A DNA stretch of 9,885 bases from an uncultured Eubacteriales bacterium. GTDB lineage: Bacteria > Bacillota > Clostridia > Peptostreptococcales > Anaerovoracaceae. Positions 1-6,728 of this stretch are shown here, piece by piece. A program made the translations under genes and the position numbers. Numbering within the stretch: position 1 is the stretch's first letter; each line of letters begins with the position of its first letter. The notes beneath the pieces were generated by a model that was not told where the DNA came from, made no database searches, and saw nothing but the letters and a program-made list of their open reading frames with translations. The stretch covers positions 1 to 9,885 of the forward strand of contig URGK01000086.1 of NCBI GenBank assembly GCA_900547295.1. The letters are read 5' to 3'.

Positions 1-50
1 ACGCAGTAGTGGTTGAAGCAGGAAGCTCCGACTTCTATAAGTCGGAGTAG
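1..50 (+). CDS. tnpB: TnpB / IS200-IS605 OrfB nuclease, C-terminal tail only (5' truncated by window edge)
   Basis: Reading from position 3 gives AVVEAGSSDFYKSE followed by a TAG stop at 48-50. A Val-Glu-Ala-Gly-Ser run just before a stop that lies inside a hairpin is typical of the C-terminus of TnpB, the RNA-guided nuclease of IS200/IS605 elements, where the last codons overlap the right end of the transposon. Only about 15 codons are visible, so no catalytic residue of the RuvC domain or zinc finger can be seen and the identity rests on this tail plus the right-end structure. Whether the full gene is intact lies outside the window. The alternative is the tail of an unrelated short gene that merely contains a hairpin. 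Confidence 0.6.
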   Translation, partial: AVVVEAGSSDFYKSE

Positions 51-55
51 TTCAC
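21..55 (+). mobile_element. Right end (RE) of an IS200/IS605-type element, with hairpin
   Basis: Positions 26-34 (CTCCGACTT) and 39-47 (AAGTCGGAG) form a perfect 9-bp stem with a CTAT loop. The stem is followed directly by TAG and TTCAC (51-55). Subterminal perfect hairpins close to the end of tnpB, followed by TAGTTCAC, are a form I know from many Firmicutes IS605/IS1341-like elements; TTCAC would be the junction with flanking DNA. In such elements this same region is the 3' part of the guide RNA (omega RNA/reRNA) scaffold, with the guide taken from the flank that begins at about 56. The left end is outside the window. Confidence 0.6.
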
Positions 56-235
56 GAGAAAACGCCAAAAGTGCGAGGCACGATTGGAAGAAAGTTACGG
101 TGAATGGCCTGACTCGATTTGTGAAATAAATCGTTTTTATTCTATTATTTAGTTTGAAATACTCTTAATGTTGAATTACTCTGTTTTTTCAGATAAATTC
201 AGTGAAAATTTTTATTAAAAAAGCACAAAAAACTG
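56..235. other. AT-rich intergenic flank of the insertion; possible 3' remnant of an interrupted gene
   Basis: No complete gene is seen here. Right after the presumed element end, one frame (58-129) reads without a stop as a 23-residue tail ending in VNGLTRFVK and a TAA at 127-129. It has ordinary codons and could be the end of a gene interrupted by the transposon, but it is too short to identify. From about 134 onward the DNA is very AT-rich with several T and A runs, as expected for a region between a terminator and the feo promoter. No tRNA or CRISPR pattern is visible. Confidence 0.35.
115..140 (+). terminator. Possible weak rho-independent terminator
   Basis: CGATTT (115-120) and AAATCG (128-133) form a 6-bp stem with a 7-nt loop, followed by TTTTTATT from 134. 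The stem is short and only one third GC, so it would be weak. It overlaps the stop codon of the small open frame at 58-129, which fits the end of an older transcription unit. Confidence 0.4.
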
Positions 236-264
236 TTGACAAAGAGGGTTAAGAGGTGTAGTGT
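236..264 (+). promoter_or_regulatory. Candidate sigma-A promoter of the feo operon
   Basis: A perfect -35 hexamer TTGACA lies at 236-241. With a 17-bp spacer the -10 is TAGTGT (259-264), which matches TATAAT at four of six positions. Transcription would begin near 270-272, exactly where the first GTTAGT-N4-GCTAAC palindrome starts (272), so a repressor bound there would block initiation or escape. The poor -10 makes the exact start uncertain. Confidence 0.6.
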
Positions 265-271
265 ATATGTG

Positions 272-287
272 GTTAGTGAAAGCTAAC
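272..287. promoter_or_regulatory. Palindromic operator copy 1 (feo leader), DtxR-like
   Basis: The site is GTTAGT GAAA GCTAAC, a 6-4-6 inverted repeat with one mismatch between arms. It sits at the expected transcription start of the feo promoter. It is the first of four copies before feoA, with further copies before feoB and before the DUF2325 gene. The half-site TTAGC resembles the TTAGG half-site of DtxR/IdeR operators and not the GATAAT hexamers of Fur boxes. Confidence 0.7.
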
Positions 288-305
288 TATATATTTTGAT
301 GAAAG

Positions 306-321
306 GTTAGCGTTTGCTAAT
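306..321. promoter_or_regulatory. Palindromic operator copy 2 (feo leader)
   Basis: The site is GTTAGC GTTT GCTAAT, with five of six arm positions paired. It starts exactly 34 bp after copy 1, separated by an 18-bp AT-rich spacer. Confidence 0.7.
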
Positions 322-339
322 CTAAAATTTAATGCTTGA

Positions 340-355
340 GTTAGCTGCGACTAAT
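340..355. promoter_or_regulatory. Palindromic operator copy 3 (feo leader)
   Basis: The site is GTTAGC TGCG ACTAAT, a degenerate copy with four of six arm positions paired. It again starts exactly 34 bp after the previous copy, with an 18-bp spacer, and overlaps copy 4 by two bases. Confidence 0.55.
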
Positions 356-369
356 TAGTGAGAGCTAAC
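354..369. promoter_or_regulatory. Palindromic operator copy 4 (feo leader)
   Basis: The site is ATTAGT GAGA GCTAAC, with four of six arm positions paired. It abuts copy 3 (start-to-start 14 bp), so copies 3 and 4 form a composite site ending about 10 bp before the ribosome binding site of feoA1. Confidence 0.55.
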
Positions 370-388
370 TGGATGTATGGAGGTAACT

Positions 389-601
389 ATGATGCCATTG
401 ACATTAACAAATGTTGGAGAAACCAACATCATCAAGAAAATCGGCGGCTCGCCGGAGGTTAAGAAACACCTTGAGAACCTGGGCTTTGTAGTTGGCGGTG
501 ACGTAACCATCATAAACAAGCTGGGCGGTAACGTAATTGTAAACGTTAAAGAGGCCAGAGTAGCGGTAAGCGAAGAAATGGCCCGAAAGATAATGGTTTA
601 G
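389..601 (+). CDS. feoA: FeoA1, ferrous iron transport accessory protein
   Basis: This is a 70-residue FeoA-family protein with an SH3-like beta-barrel. FeoA is a small cytosolic partner of FeoB needed for efficient Fe(II) uptake; its exact mechanism is not settled. The sequence fits the fold: an opening MPLTLTNVGE strand, the helix with KKHLENLGF, then GGDVTIINKLGGNVIVNVKEARVAVS, where the last part is the usual 'residues that bind, value of VSEEMA' end of the domain. An ATG at 377 lies upstream in frame, but GGAGG at 379-383 would then be inside the gene; that GGAGG is 5 nt before ATG 389 and 8 nt before ATG 392, so I start at 389 (392 is equally possible). It is the first gene of the feo operon, 36 bp ahead of a second feoA, and lies behind four operator copies. 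Confidence 0.92.
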   Translation: MMPLTLTNVGETNIIKKIGGSPEVKKHLENLGFVVGGDVTIINKLGGNVIVNVKEARVAVSEEMARKIMV

Positions 602-637
602 TTTAATATGTAATTTATATATAAGGAGGAGTATTGT

Positions 638-859
638 ATGAACACGCTGAAGCAGGCCAAAATAGGCGAAACTGTGAAAGTTGTCAAGCTGCATGGTGAA
701 GGCGCAGTTAAGCGTCGTATTATGGATATGGGAATAACCAAAGGCGTTGAGGTCTACATAAGAAAAGTGGCGCCGCTCGGAGATCCTATTGAAGTAACGG
801 TCAGAGGCTATGAACTGTCACTTCGTAAAGCAGATGCAGAAATGATCGAAATCGAATAG
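638..859 (+). CDS. feoA: FeoA2, second FeoA-family protein
   Basis: This 73-residue protein is a second, divergent FeoA with the classic family pattern: MNTLKQAKIGETVKVVKL, then GEGAVKRRIMDMGITKGVEVYIRKVAPLGDPIEVTVRGYELSLRKADAEMIEIE. The segment RRIMDMGITKG followed by APLGDPIEV and GYELSLRK is closer to typical FeoA (and to the FeoA-like domain of DtxR regulators) than FeoA1 is. ATG 638 has a perfect AAGGAGGA at 623-630, 7 nt upstream. Tandem feoA genes before feoB are common in Clostridia; both may bind the FeoB G domain or membrane part as different subunits. The gene is followed by an 81-bp gap with a small hairpin and a fifth operator before feoB. Confidence 0.94.
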   Translation: MNTLKQAKIGETVKVVKLHGEGAVKRRIMDMGITKGVEVYIRKVAPLGDPIEVTVRGYELSLRKADAEMIEIE

Positions 860-866
860 CAATCAA

Positions 867-890
867 AAGGGGTTTAATCCCCTGTATTTT
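867..890 (+). terminator. Small GC hairpin between feoA2 and feoB, possible partial terminator or attenuator
   Basis: GGGG (869-872) and CCCC (879-882) pair around a 6-nt loop, extended by an A-T pair, and are followed by TGTATTTTT. This is a short hairpin with an interrupted T tract, so it would at best end part of the transcripts and let feoA be made in excess over feoB. An alternative is an mRNA processing or stabilising element. Confidence 0.35.
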
Positions 891-900
891 TAGGGCACAG

Positions 901-916
901 GTTAGCTTGTGCTAAT
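901..916. promoter_or_regulatory. Palindromic operator copy 5, directly upstream of feoB
   Basis: The site is GTTAGC TTGT GCTAAT, with five of six arm positions paired, 25 bp before the feoB start codon. It shows that feoB may be controlled separately from the feoA genes by the same regulator. I see no convincing -35/-10 pair in 860-900, so it may act as a roadblock or serve a weak promoter. Confidence 0.65.
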
Positions 917-940
917 TGAGGAAAGAGAGGAACTTAGACA

Positions 941-3433
941 ATGAACTTACGAATAGCTCTTGCGGGAAACCCCAACTCCGGTAAGACTACACTGTTTAAT
1001 GCGCTTACCGGTTCTAATCAGTTTGTAGGTAACTGGCCCGGCGTAACCGTAGAAAAAAAAGAAGGTAAACTTAAAAAGCATGATGGAGTTACCATCACTG
1101 ACCTTCCGGGTATATACTCATTATCACCATATACATTAGAAGAAGTAGTTGCAAGAAACTACCTTATAGGTGAAAGACCCGATGCAATACTTAACATTAT
1201 AGACGGTACAAACCTTGAGAGAAACCTTTACCTGACAACACAGCTTACAGAGCTGGGAATTCCGGTTGTAATTGCAATCAATATGATGGACGTTGTCAGA
1301 AAGAACGGCGACAAGATAAACACAGAAGAACTTTCAAGACAGCTTGGCTGCAAAATCGTTGAAATTTCAGCCCTCAAGGGTACAGGTGTTATGGAGGCCG
1401 CAGAGGCTGCAATAGACGCTGCAAACAATGCAAAGACAGTGCCTATGCATACATTTGCAGGCTGTGTAGAACACGCAATCGCTCACATTGAAGAAGCTGC
1501 AGTACACGAAATGCCTGAAGAACAGCAGAGATGGTATGCAATCAAAATCTTCGAAAGAGACGACAAGGTTCTTTCAGGACTTAACATCGATGCAGAGGTT
1601 AAAAAACACATCGAAGAGGACATCAAAGCTGCCGAGAAAGAAATGGACGATGATGCCGAGTCAATCATAACAAATGAAAGATACATCTACATAGCATCAA
1701 TCATCAAGGCATGCTACAAGAAAAAGAACGTTGGACAGCTTTCAACATCAGATAAGATAGATAAGGTTGTTACAAACAGATGGCTGGGACTGCCTATATT
1801 CGCAGCTATTATGTTCCTGGTTTACTACATATCAATGGTAACAGTGGGAACAGCGGCAACAGACTGGATGAATGACGGTGTGTTCGGTGACGGCTGGCAC
1901 CTGTTCGGAAGCGGTTCGGGACAGTATGAAAAAGCTGCCGAAACCTATGGAGATACTGACCAGATATTAGACGCATTCATTTCAGAATACGGCAATGACG
2001 GCATTGCAGATGCAATCGATCTCGAAAACGAGAATTACGATGACGCTGCAGCACAGGCTGCTCTTATGGATTTAGAGAAGCTGACTCCTGCAGATGCAAG
2101 CGTTACATATGAACTTGAAGATGAAGAAACACTCGAAGTAACTCAGGTTCCGGGAGCTACAAAGGCTGACTTAGAGGCTGCTGTAGATCAGTATCTTGAT
2201 ACTGACTACAAGGAAGGCTACGGTGCTCCTGATACATCAACATACGGTACATGGGTACCAAGTATTCCTGTGCTTATCGGTAACGGCCTTGAAAGCGCAG
2301 GAGCAGCAGACTGGTTAAACGGTCTTATCCTTGACGGTATCGTAGCCGGCGTTGGTGCGGTACTTGGTTTCGTACCTCAGATGCTCGTATTATTCCTGCT
2401 TCTTGCATTCCTTGAAGCGTGCGGATATATGGCTCGTATAGCTTTCGTACTGGACAGAGTTTTCCGTAAGTTCGGACTGTCAGGAAAGTCATTCATACCT
2501 ATGCTTATCGGTACAGGCTGCGGTATACCGGGCGTAATGGCATCAAGAACAATCGAAAACGAAAGAGACCGTCGTATGACAATTATGACTACGACATTCA
2601 TACCTTGCGGAGCTAAGGTTCCGTTTATAGCAATGATCGCAGGAGCAATCTTTGGCGGTTCGGCGCTTGTTGCAACATCAGCATACTTCATCGGAATGGC
2701 TGCAATAGTCGTTTCAGGCATAATGCTTAAAAAGACAAAGATGTTCTCAGGAGAACCTGCGCCATTTGTTATGGAGCTTCCTGCATATCATATGCCTACA
2801 GTAGGCAACGTGCTTCGTTCAATGTGGGAGCGTGGCTGGTCATTCATCAAGAAGGCCGGAACAATCATACTTCTTTCAACTATAGGCGTATGGTTCCTGT
2901 CATACTTCGGAACAGTAGACGGCACATTCAGAATGCTTGCCGAAGATGAGCTTGACTCATCAATACTTGCAGGTATAGGTAATGCAATTGCCTGGATATT
3001 TGCACCTCTTGGCTGGGGCACTTGGGAAGCAACAGTTGCATCAATCACAGGACTTGTTGCAAAGGAAAACATCGTTGGTACTATGGGTATACTTTACGGA
3101 GCATCAGGAGATGTTTATGCAACACTTCAGTCTGTATTCACAGGAATTACAGGATACTCATTCCTCGTATTCAACCTGCTTTGCGCACCATGCTTTGCAG
3201 CAATCGGAGCTATCAAGCGTGAAATGAACAACGCAAAATGGACTTGGTTTGCAATCGGATATCAGTGCGTATTCGCATATGCAGTAGCATTAATGATTAA
3301 CCAGTTCGGCGGACTGTTCACAGGAAACATCAACGTAATCGGCTTAATCTTCGCTGTAGCAGTTCTTGCATTCATAGTATATATGCTTGTAAAACCATAC
3401 AGGGAAGCTACTAAGCTGACTGCAAAATACTAA
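941..3433 (+). CDS. feoB: FeoB, GTP-dependent ferrous iron transporter
   Basis: FeoB imports Fe(II) across the cytoplasmic membrane, driven or gated by its N-terminal G domain. All G motifs are present: G1 GNPNSGKTT (9-17), G2 around Thr36 in NWPGVTVE, G3 DLPG (54-57), G4 NMMD (114-117), G5 SALKG (143-147). A helical GDI-like region follows to about 280. The membrane part holds two Gate domains with Cys motifs GTGCGIPG (524-531, Cys527) and IPCGAKVP (554-561, Cys556), then VAKENIVGTMG and CAPCFAAIGAIKRE (Cys748 and Cys751). At 830 residues it is longer than the usual 650-770. The excess is an acidic insert of about 130 residues (about 309-438) in the first extracytoplasmic loop, with about 30 Asp/Glu, four Lys and no Arg. 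ATG 941 has GAGAGG (925-930) ten bases upstream. It is the core gene of the operon. Confidence 0.98.
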   Translation: MNLRIALAGNPNSGKTTLFNALTGSNQFVGNWPGVTVEKKEGKLKKHDGVTITDLPGIYSLSPYTLEEVVARNYLIGERPDAILNIIDGTNLERNLYLTTQLTELGIPVVIAINMMDVVRKNGDKINTEELSRQLGCKIVEISALKGTGVMEAAEAAIDAANNAKTVPMHTFAGCVEHAIAHIEEAAVHEMPEEQQRWYAIKIFERDDKVLSGLNIDAEVKKHIEEDIKAAEKEMDDDAESIITNERYIYIASIIKACYKKKNVGQLSTSDKIDKVVTNRWLGLPIFAAIMFLVYYISMVTVGTAATDWMNDGVFGDGWHLFGSGSGQYEKAAETYGDTDQILDAFISEYGNDGIADAIDLENENYDDAAAQAALMDLEKLTPADASVTYELEDEETLEVTQVPGATKADLEAAVDQYLDTDYKEGYGAPDTSTYGTWVPSIPVLIGNGLESAGAADWLNGLILDGIVAGVGAVLGFVPQMLVLFLLLAFLEACGYMARIAFVLDRVFRKFGLSGKSFIPMLIGTGCGIPGVMASRTIENERDRRMTIMTTTFIPCGAKVPFIAMIAGAIFGGSALVATSAYFIGMAAIVVSGIMLKKTKMFSGEPAPFVMELPAYHMPTVGNVLRSMWERGWSFIKKAGTIILLSTIGVWFLSYFGTVDGTFRMLAEDELDSSILAGIGNAIAWIFAPLGWGTWEATVASITGLVAKENIVGTMGILYGASGDVYATLQSVFTGITGYSFLVFNLLCAPCFAAIGAIKREMNNAKWTWFAIGYQCVFAYAVALMINQFGGLFTGNINVIGLIFAVAVLAFIVYMLVKPYREATKLTAKY

Positions 3434-3482
3434 TTTGAGATAATAATAATTACCACTATTTAAGAAAGGAGCTGACTCTATA

Positions 3483-3653
3483 ATGTTTACTTGGATTACA
3501 GAAAACATAGCGACAATCATTATAGCGCTGGTGCTTGCATTAATTGTTGCTGCCATAGTTATTTACCTGGTGAATAATAAGAAACAAGGGAAATCCTCTT
3601 GCGGATGCAAGTGCGGAGGCTGCCCGATGAGCGGCTCCTGCCATAAACATTAA
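3483..3653 (+). CDS. FeoB-associated Cys-rich membrane protein
   Basis: This 56-residue protein has one N-terminal membrane helix (about residues 9-30, from IATIIIALV to AIVIYLV), a short basic stretch NNKKQGK, and a cytosolic Cys-rich tail CGCKCGGCPMSGSC with Cys at 40, 42, 44, 47 and 53, ending in HKH. This matches the FeoB-associated Cys-rich membrane protein family (Pfam FeoB_associated), found beside feoB in Firmicutes. Its function is not established; a metal-binding or FeoC-like accessory role is inferred from the Cys/His tail and position. AAAGGAG at 3465-3471 lies 11 nt before ATG 3483. It follows feoB by 49 bp and is the last gene before a strong terminator, so it belongs to the feo operon. 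Confidence 0.9.
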   Translation: MFTWITENIATIIIALVLALIVAAIVIYLVNNKKQGKSSCGCKCGGCPMSGSCHKH

Positions 3654-3654
3654 T

Positions 3655-3698
3655 AAAAAACAAGAGAAGCAGGAGCTTTCCCGCTTCTCTTGTTTTTT
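3655..3698 (+). terminator. Strong rho-independent terminator of the feo operon
   Basis: The arms 3655-3670 and 3683-3698 are perfectly complementary over 16 bp: A run, CAAGAGAAGC, then GCTTCTCTTG and a T run. The 12-nt centre can add a GGA/TCC mini-stem. The GC-containing core followed by six T makes it a classical terminator, two bases after the stop of the Cys-rich gene. The A run on the left arm would also let it work on the other strand. Confidence 0.93.
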
Positions 3699-3720
3699 AA
3701 GCGGAAAAAAGGAGAAACTT

Positions 3721-4422
3721 ATGGCTATTGTTGAATTTAAAAATGTAAGCCGTATATATACCAGCGGAGAGCACGAACTCAAGGCTCTTGACGGCGTGGA
3801 TATAAAGCTTGAAGAAGGAAAATTCGTAGTAATACTCGGTCCCAGCGGAGCGGGCAAGAGTACGCTGCTTAATATGCTTGGAGGACTTGACAGCCCTACA
3901 TCAGGCAAAATATATGTGCAGGGAAGAGATATATCCCAGCTTTCAAAGGACGAGCTTGCCGACTACAGGGCTGCAACAGTAGGCTTTGTATTTCAGTTCT
4001 ACAACCTGATACCTACACTTACAGTGCAGGAAAATGTGGCGCTTGTCAAAGAAATATCACCGGACTGCTTTCCGGCAGAAAAAATGCTGGAGGAAGTGGG
4101 TCTTTCAGACCATCTCAAAAACTTCCCGTCAGAGCTTTCGGGAGGAGAACAGCAGAGAGTGTCAATAGCAAGAGCGCTTGCCAAGAACCCTAAAATCCTG
4201 CTGTGCGATGAGCCTACGGGAGCGCTGGACTCTGAAACTGGTGTAATGGTTTTAAAGCTTTTGCTCAAAATGGCAAGAGATTACGGCAAAACCATCGTAA
4301 TAGTAACCCATAACCAGAATATAGCCAGGATGGCCGATGTGGTTGTGAGAGTTAAAAACGGCAGAATACAGTCCTGTGTGGAACAGAATGAACCTGCTGC
4401 GGCAGATGATATTGACTGGTAG
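3721..4422 (+). CDS. ABC transporter ATP-binding protein, MacB/LolD type
   Basis: This 233-residue cytosolic ATPase belongs to the MacB/LolD/FtsE class that works with FtsX-like permeases. It has Walker A GPSGAGKST (40-48), Q-loop Gln92 in FVFQFYNLIPTLTV (a sequence typical of this class), signature LSGGE (139-143) with QQR, Walker B LLCDEPTGALD (catalytic Glu164, D-loop Asp170) and switch His197 in VTHN. All catalytic residues are present, so it should be active. Its partner is the permease that starts 11 bp downstream. GGAG at 3711-3714 is 6 nt before ATG 3721. The feo terminator ends only 22 bp upstream, leaving little room for an own promoter. Such transporters export peptides or drugs, move lipoproteins, or serve in sensing; substrate cannot be read from the sequence. 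Confidence 0.95.
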   Translation: MAIVEFKNVSRIYTSGEHELKALDGVDIKLEEGKFVVILGPSGAGKSTLLNMLGGLDSPTSGKIYVQGRDISQLSKDELADYRAATVGFVFQFYNLIPTLTVQENVALVKEISPDCFPAEKMLEEVGLSDHLKNFPSELSGGEQQRVSIARALAKNPKILLCDEPTGALDSETGVMVLKLLLKMARDYGKTIVIVTHNQNIARMADVVVRVKNGRIQSCVEQNEPAAADDIDW

Positions 4423-4433
4423 GAGGTGAAGCG

Positions 4434-6713
4434 ATGCTGCTTAGAAAATTATGGAGAACAATGGGCCTTTACAAAGCACAGTTCATATCTATGATTATTA
4501 TGATATCCTTAGGCATGGGAATATTTATCGGCTTCAATATGGAATGGGTAAGCATTGAAAAAAACACAGGCAGCTTTTTTGATGATACAGGCTTTGCCGA
4601 TTACCGTATTGTGTCGGAGGCAGGCTTCACAAAAGACGACCTTAAAAGCATAGAGGATATGGATGGAGCAGACAGAGCATCACGTTATATATGTGTAAAC
4701 GCTGATGTAAAAGGCAGAGACGAAGACAGTCTGGCCCTTACAGTTACCGAAAACGAAGATGTTTCGGGAGTTATGGTGGTGCAGGGCGATGCATATGACA
4801 GCAAAAGCGCCGACGGCATATGGCTTTCGGACAGCTATGCGGGAGCCAATAATATAGCTGTCGGCGACAAACTGACTTTGGAGTACAAAAACTTTGAGAT
4901 TAAAGGTGAAGTAAAGGGGTTGATTAAAGCCTCAGAGCATATGGTGTGCGTTCGTGATGAAACACAGATTATGCCTGATTATGACACTTACGGATATGCA
5001 TATATATCACCGGTGTTTTACGAAAAAGCGGCGGGTTTTGAATATTATCCGCAGATAAATGTCATATCGGATATGGATAAAAAAGCCTTTACAGATAAGG
5101 TCGATGATAAGCTTGACAGGACTCTGCTTATACTTTCAAAGGATGAAAACATATCCTATGCGGGAGCAGACGGTGAAATAGAAGAAGGCAAAACCATGGG
5201 TTCGGTGCTTCCTGTACTTTTTCTGCTCATAGCTGTACTTACAATGGTTACTACAATGCATCGTATTGCGGCAAAGGAAAAACTGCAGATAGGAACGCTC
5301 AAAGCGCTTGGATTTAAAGACCGGAGAATTTTAAGGCACTATACCTCATATGCGTTTATGATAGGAATTATAGGGTCTGTTATAGGTGTGGCGCTTGGAT
5401 ATTTTGTGGCGTATATGATTATGAATCCTGACGGAGCGATGGGTACATACTTTGATATGCCGGAGTGGAAGCTGTATCTGCCTTGGTTCTGCTATGTCAT
5501 ACCTGCAGGTATAATTCTGCTGCTTACGCTTATAGGGTATCTCTCAGTTAAAAAAATGCTTCAGGGAACTGCGGCAGACTCATTAAGACCGTATTCCCCT
5601 AAAAAAATGAGGCGCCTCCTTATAGAAAAAAGCCATATATTCGACAGACTTTCCTTTGGAGCCAGGTGGAACCTGAGAGATGCAATGCGCCACAAATCAA
5701 GAATGGCCATGAGCCTTATAGGGATAGTGGGCTGCACTCTGATAATAACGGCTACTCTCGGCATGAGAGACACCATGGACGACTTCCTCAAGACATACTA
5801 TGATGATGCTACAAACTACAGCTCAAGAATATATATAGCAGAAGAGGCAACCCCTGATGAAAGAGACAAGCTGGCAGACAAATATGACGGTGACTGGAGT
5901 TCATCTGTAAGCGTGCAGATTGAAGACAAGGCGGTATCTCTCGATATATATGATACATCAAAGGATAGGGTGAGATTTCCTGCCGACAGGGACGGCTTTG
6001 CAGAGCTTTCCGATGACGGAGCGTACATATGCAGGCGAATTGCCGATGAGTTTGATCTTGAGCAGGGGGACAGCATTAAAATAAGTCCGTACGGCTCAAA
6101 TGACGAATATACCGTTAAAGTGGCAGGCATCATACGCTCTGTAAGTGAGAATATCGTAATATCACCGGAATATGCAGATAAGCTGGATATCAGTTATGTT
6201 ATGGATTCCGTTTATACACAGACACCTAAAGCGGATATAAAGGCGGACGGCGCGATTAAGAGCGTACAGTCAAAGCAGGCCATAATCGACTCATTTGATT
6301 CGTTTATGGAAATGATGAACCTTATGATATTCATACTGATACTTGCGGCAGTTGTTCTGGGCATAGTTGTACTGTACAACCTGGGAGTTATGAGCTATAC
6401 CGAAAGATATACAGAAATGGCGACATTGAAGGTTACAGGCTTCAGGGACAAAAAAATAGGCAGGCTCCTCATAGGGCAGAATTTGTGGATTTCTGTGATT
6501 GGAATAATCATCGGAATTCCTGCGGGCGTAGGTACGCTGAGCTATCTGATGACTGCCCTTGCATCTGAATATGAGTTGAAAGTAGTGGTCGGACCTGTTA
6601 CATACATTGTCAGTATTCTGCTTACCTTTGGAGTTTCAATGGCTGTAAGCCTGATGGTAGCGCGCAAGAACAGACATATTGATATGGTAGAGGCGCTCAA
6701 AGGAGCAGAATAG
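4434..6713 (+). CDS. FtsX-like/MacB-type ABC transporter permease with two FtsX domains
   Basis: This 759-residue protein has a duplicated layout: a first helix (about 16-35, FISMIIMISLGMGIFIGF), an extracytoplasmic domain (about 40-250, MacB core-like), three helices (about 256-275, 306-330, 348-370), a linker, a helix at about 424-443, a second extracytoplasmic domain (about 450-625), and three more helices (about 631-655, 677-708, 717-741). The repeats EKLQIGTLKALGFKDRRI (after helix 2) and YTEMATLKVTGFRDKKI (after helix 6) are the coupling segments that contact the ATPase in FtsX-family permeases. Eight helices with two large outer domains is the usual form of the Firmicutes double-FtsX permease that partners one ATPase dimer. 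The AGGAGGTGA that starts it overlaps the stop of the ATPase gene. It acts in the cytoplasmic membrane; the substrate is unknown. Confidence 0.93.
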   Translation: MLLRKLWRTMGLYKAQFISMIIMISLGMGIFIGFNMEWVSIEKNTGSFFDDTGFADYRIVSEAGFTKDDLKSIEDMDGADRASRYICVNADVKGRDEDSLALTVTENEDVSGVMVVQGDAYDSKSADGIWLSDSYAGANNIAVGDKLTLEYKNFEIKGEVKGLIKASEHMVCVRDETQIMPDYDTYGYAYISPVFYEKAAGFEYYPQINVISDMDKKAFTDKVDDKLDRTLLILSKDENISYAGADGEIEEGKTMGSVLPVLFLLIAVLTMVTTMHRIAAKEKLQIGTLKALGFKDRRILRHYTSYAFMIGIIGSVIGVALGYFVAYMIMNPDGAMGTYFDMPEWKLYLPWFCYVIPAGIILLLTLIGYLSVKKMLQGTAADSLRPYSPKKMRRLLIEKSHIFDRLSFGARWNLRDAMRHKSRMAMSLIGIVGCTLIITATLGMRDTMDDFLKTYYDDATNYSSRIYIAEEATPDERDKLADKYDGDWSSSVSVQIEDKAVSLDIYDTSKDRVRFPADRDGFAELSDDGAYICRRIADEFDLEQGDSIKISPYGSNDEYTVKVAGIIRSVSENIVISPEYADKLDISYVMDSVYTQTPKADIKADGAIKSVQSKQAIIDSFDSFMEMMNLMIFILILAAVVLGIVVLYNLGVMSYTERYTEMATLKVTGFRDKKIGRLLIGQNLWISVIGIIIGIPAGVGTLSYLMTALASEYELKVVVGPVTYIVSILLTFGVSMAVSLMVARKNRHIDMVEALKGAE

Positions 6714-6714
6714 C

Positions 6715-6720
6715 AGGAGG
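6715..6720 (+). promoter_or_regulatory. Ribosome binding site that decides the AraC-family gene start
   Basis: AGGAGG begins one base after the permease stop codon. It is 8 nt before ATG 6729 but only 2 nt before the alternative in-frame TTG at 6723, so translation should start at 6729. Confidence 0.8.
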
Positions 6721-6728
6721 ATTTGCAT

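Noticed and set aside
272..369. Fur boxes before feoA
   Set aside because: The repeats are GTTAGC/GCTAAC halves with a 4-bp centre; the GATAAT hexamers of Fur boxes are not present.
272..369. CRISPR-like array
   Set aside because: The repeats are only 16 bp, degenerate, and spaced 18 bp or less in front of a promoter-driven operon; no longer repeat or unique spacer pattern exists.
2377..2721. Long antisense frame inside feoB
   Set aside because: It is a shadow of the feoB coding strand with no ribosome binding site or recognisable family.
6723..6725. TTG start of the AraC-family gene
   Set aside because: It is 2 nt from AGGAGG; ATG 6729 has the right spacing.
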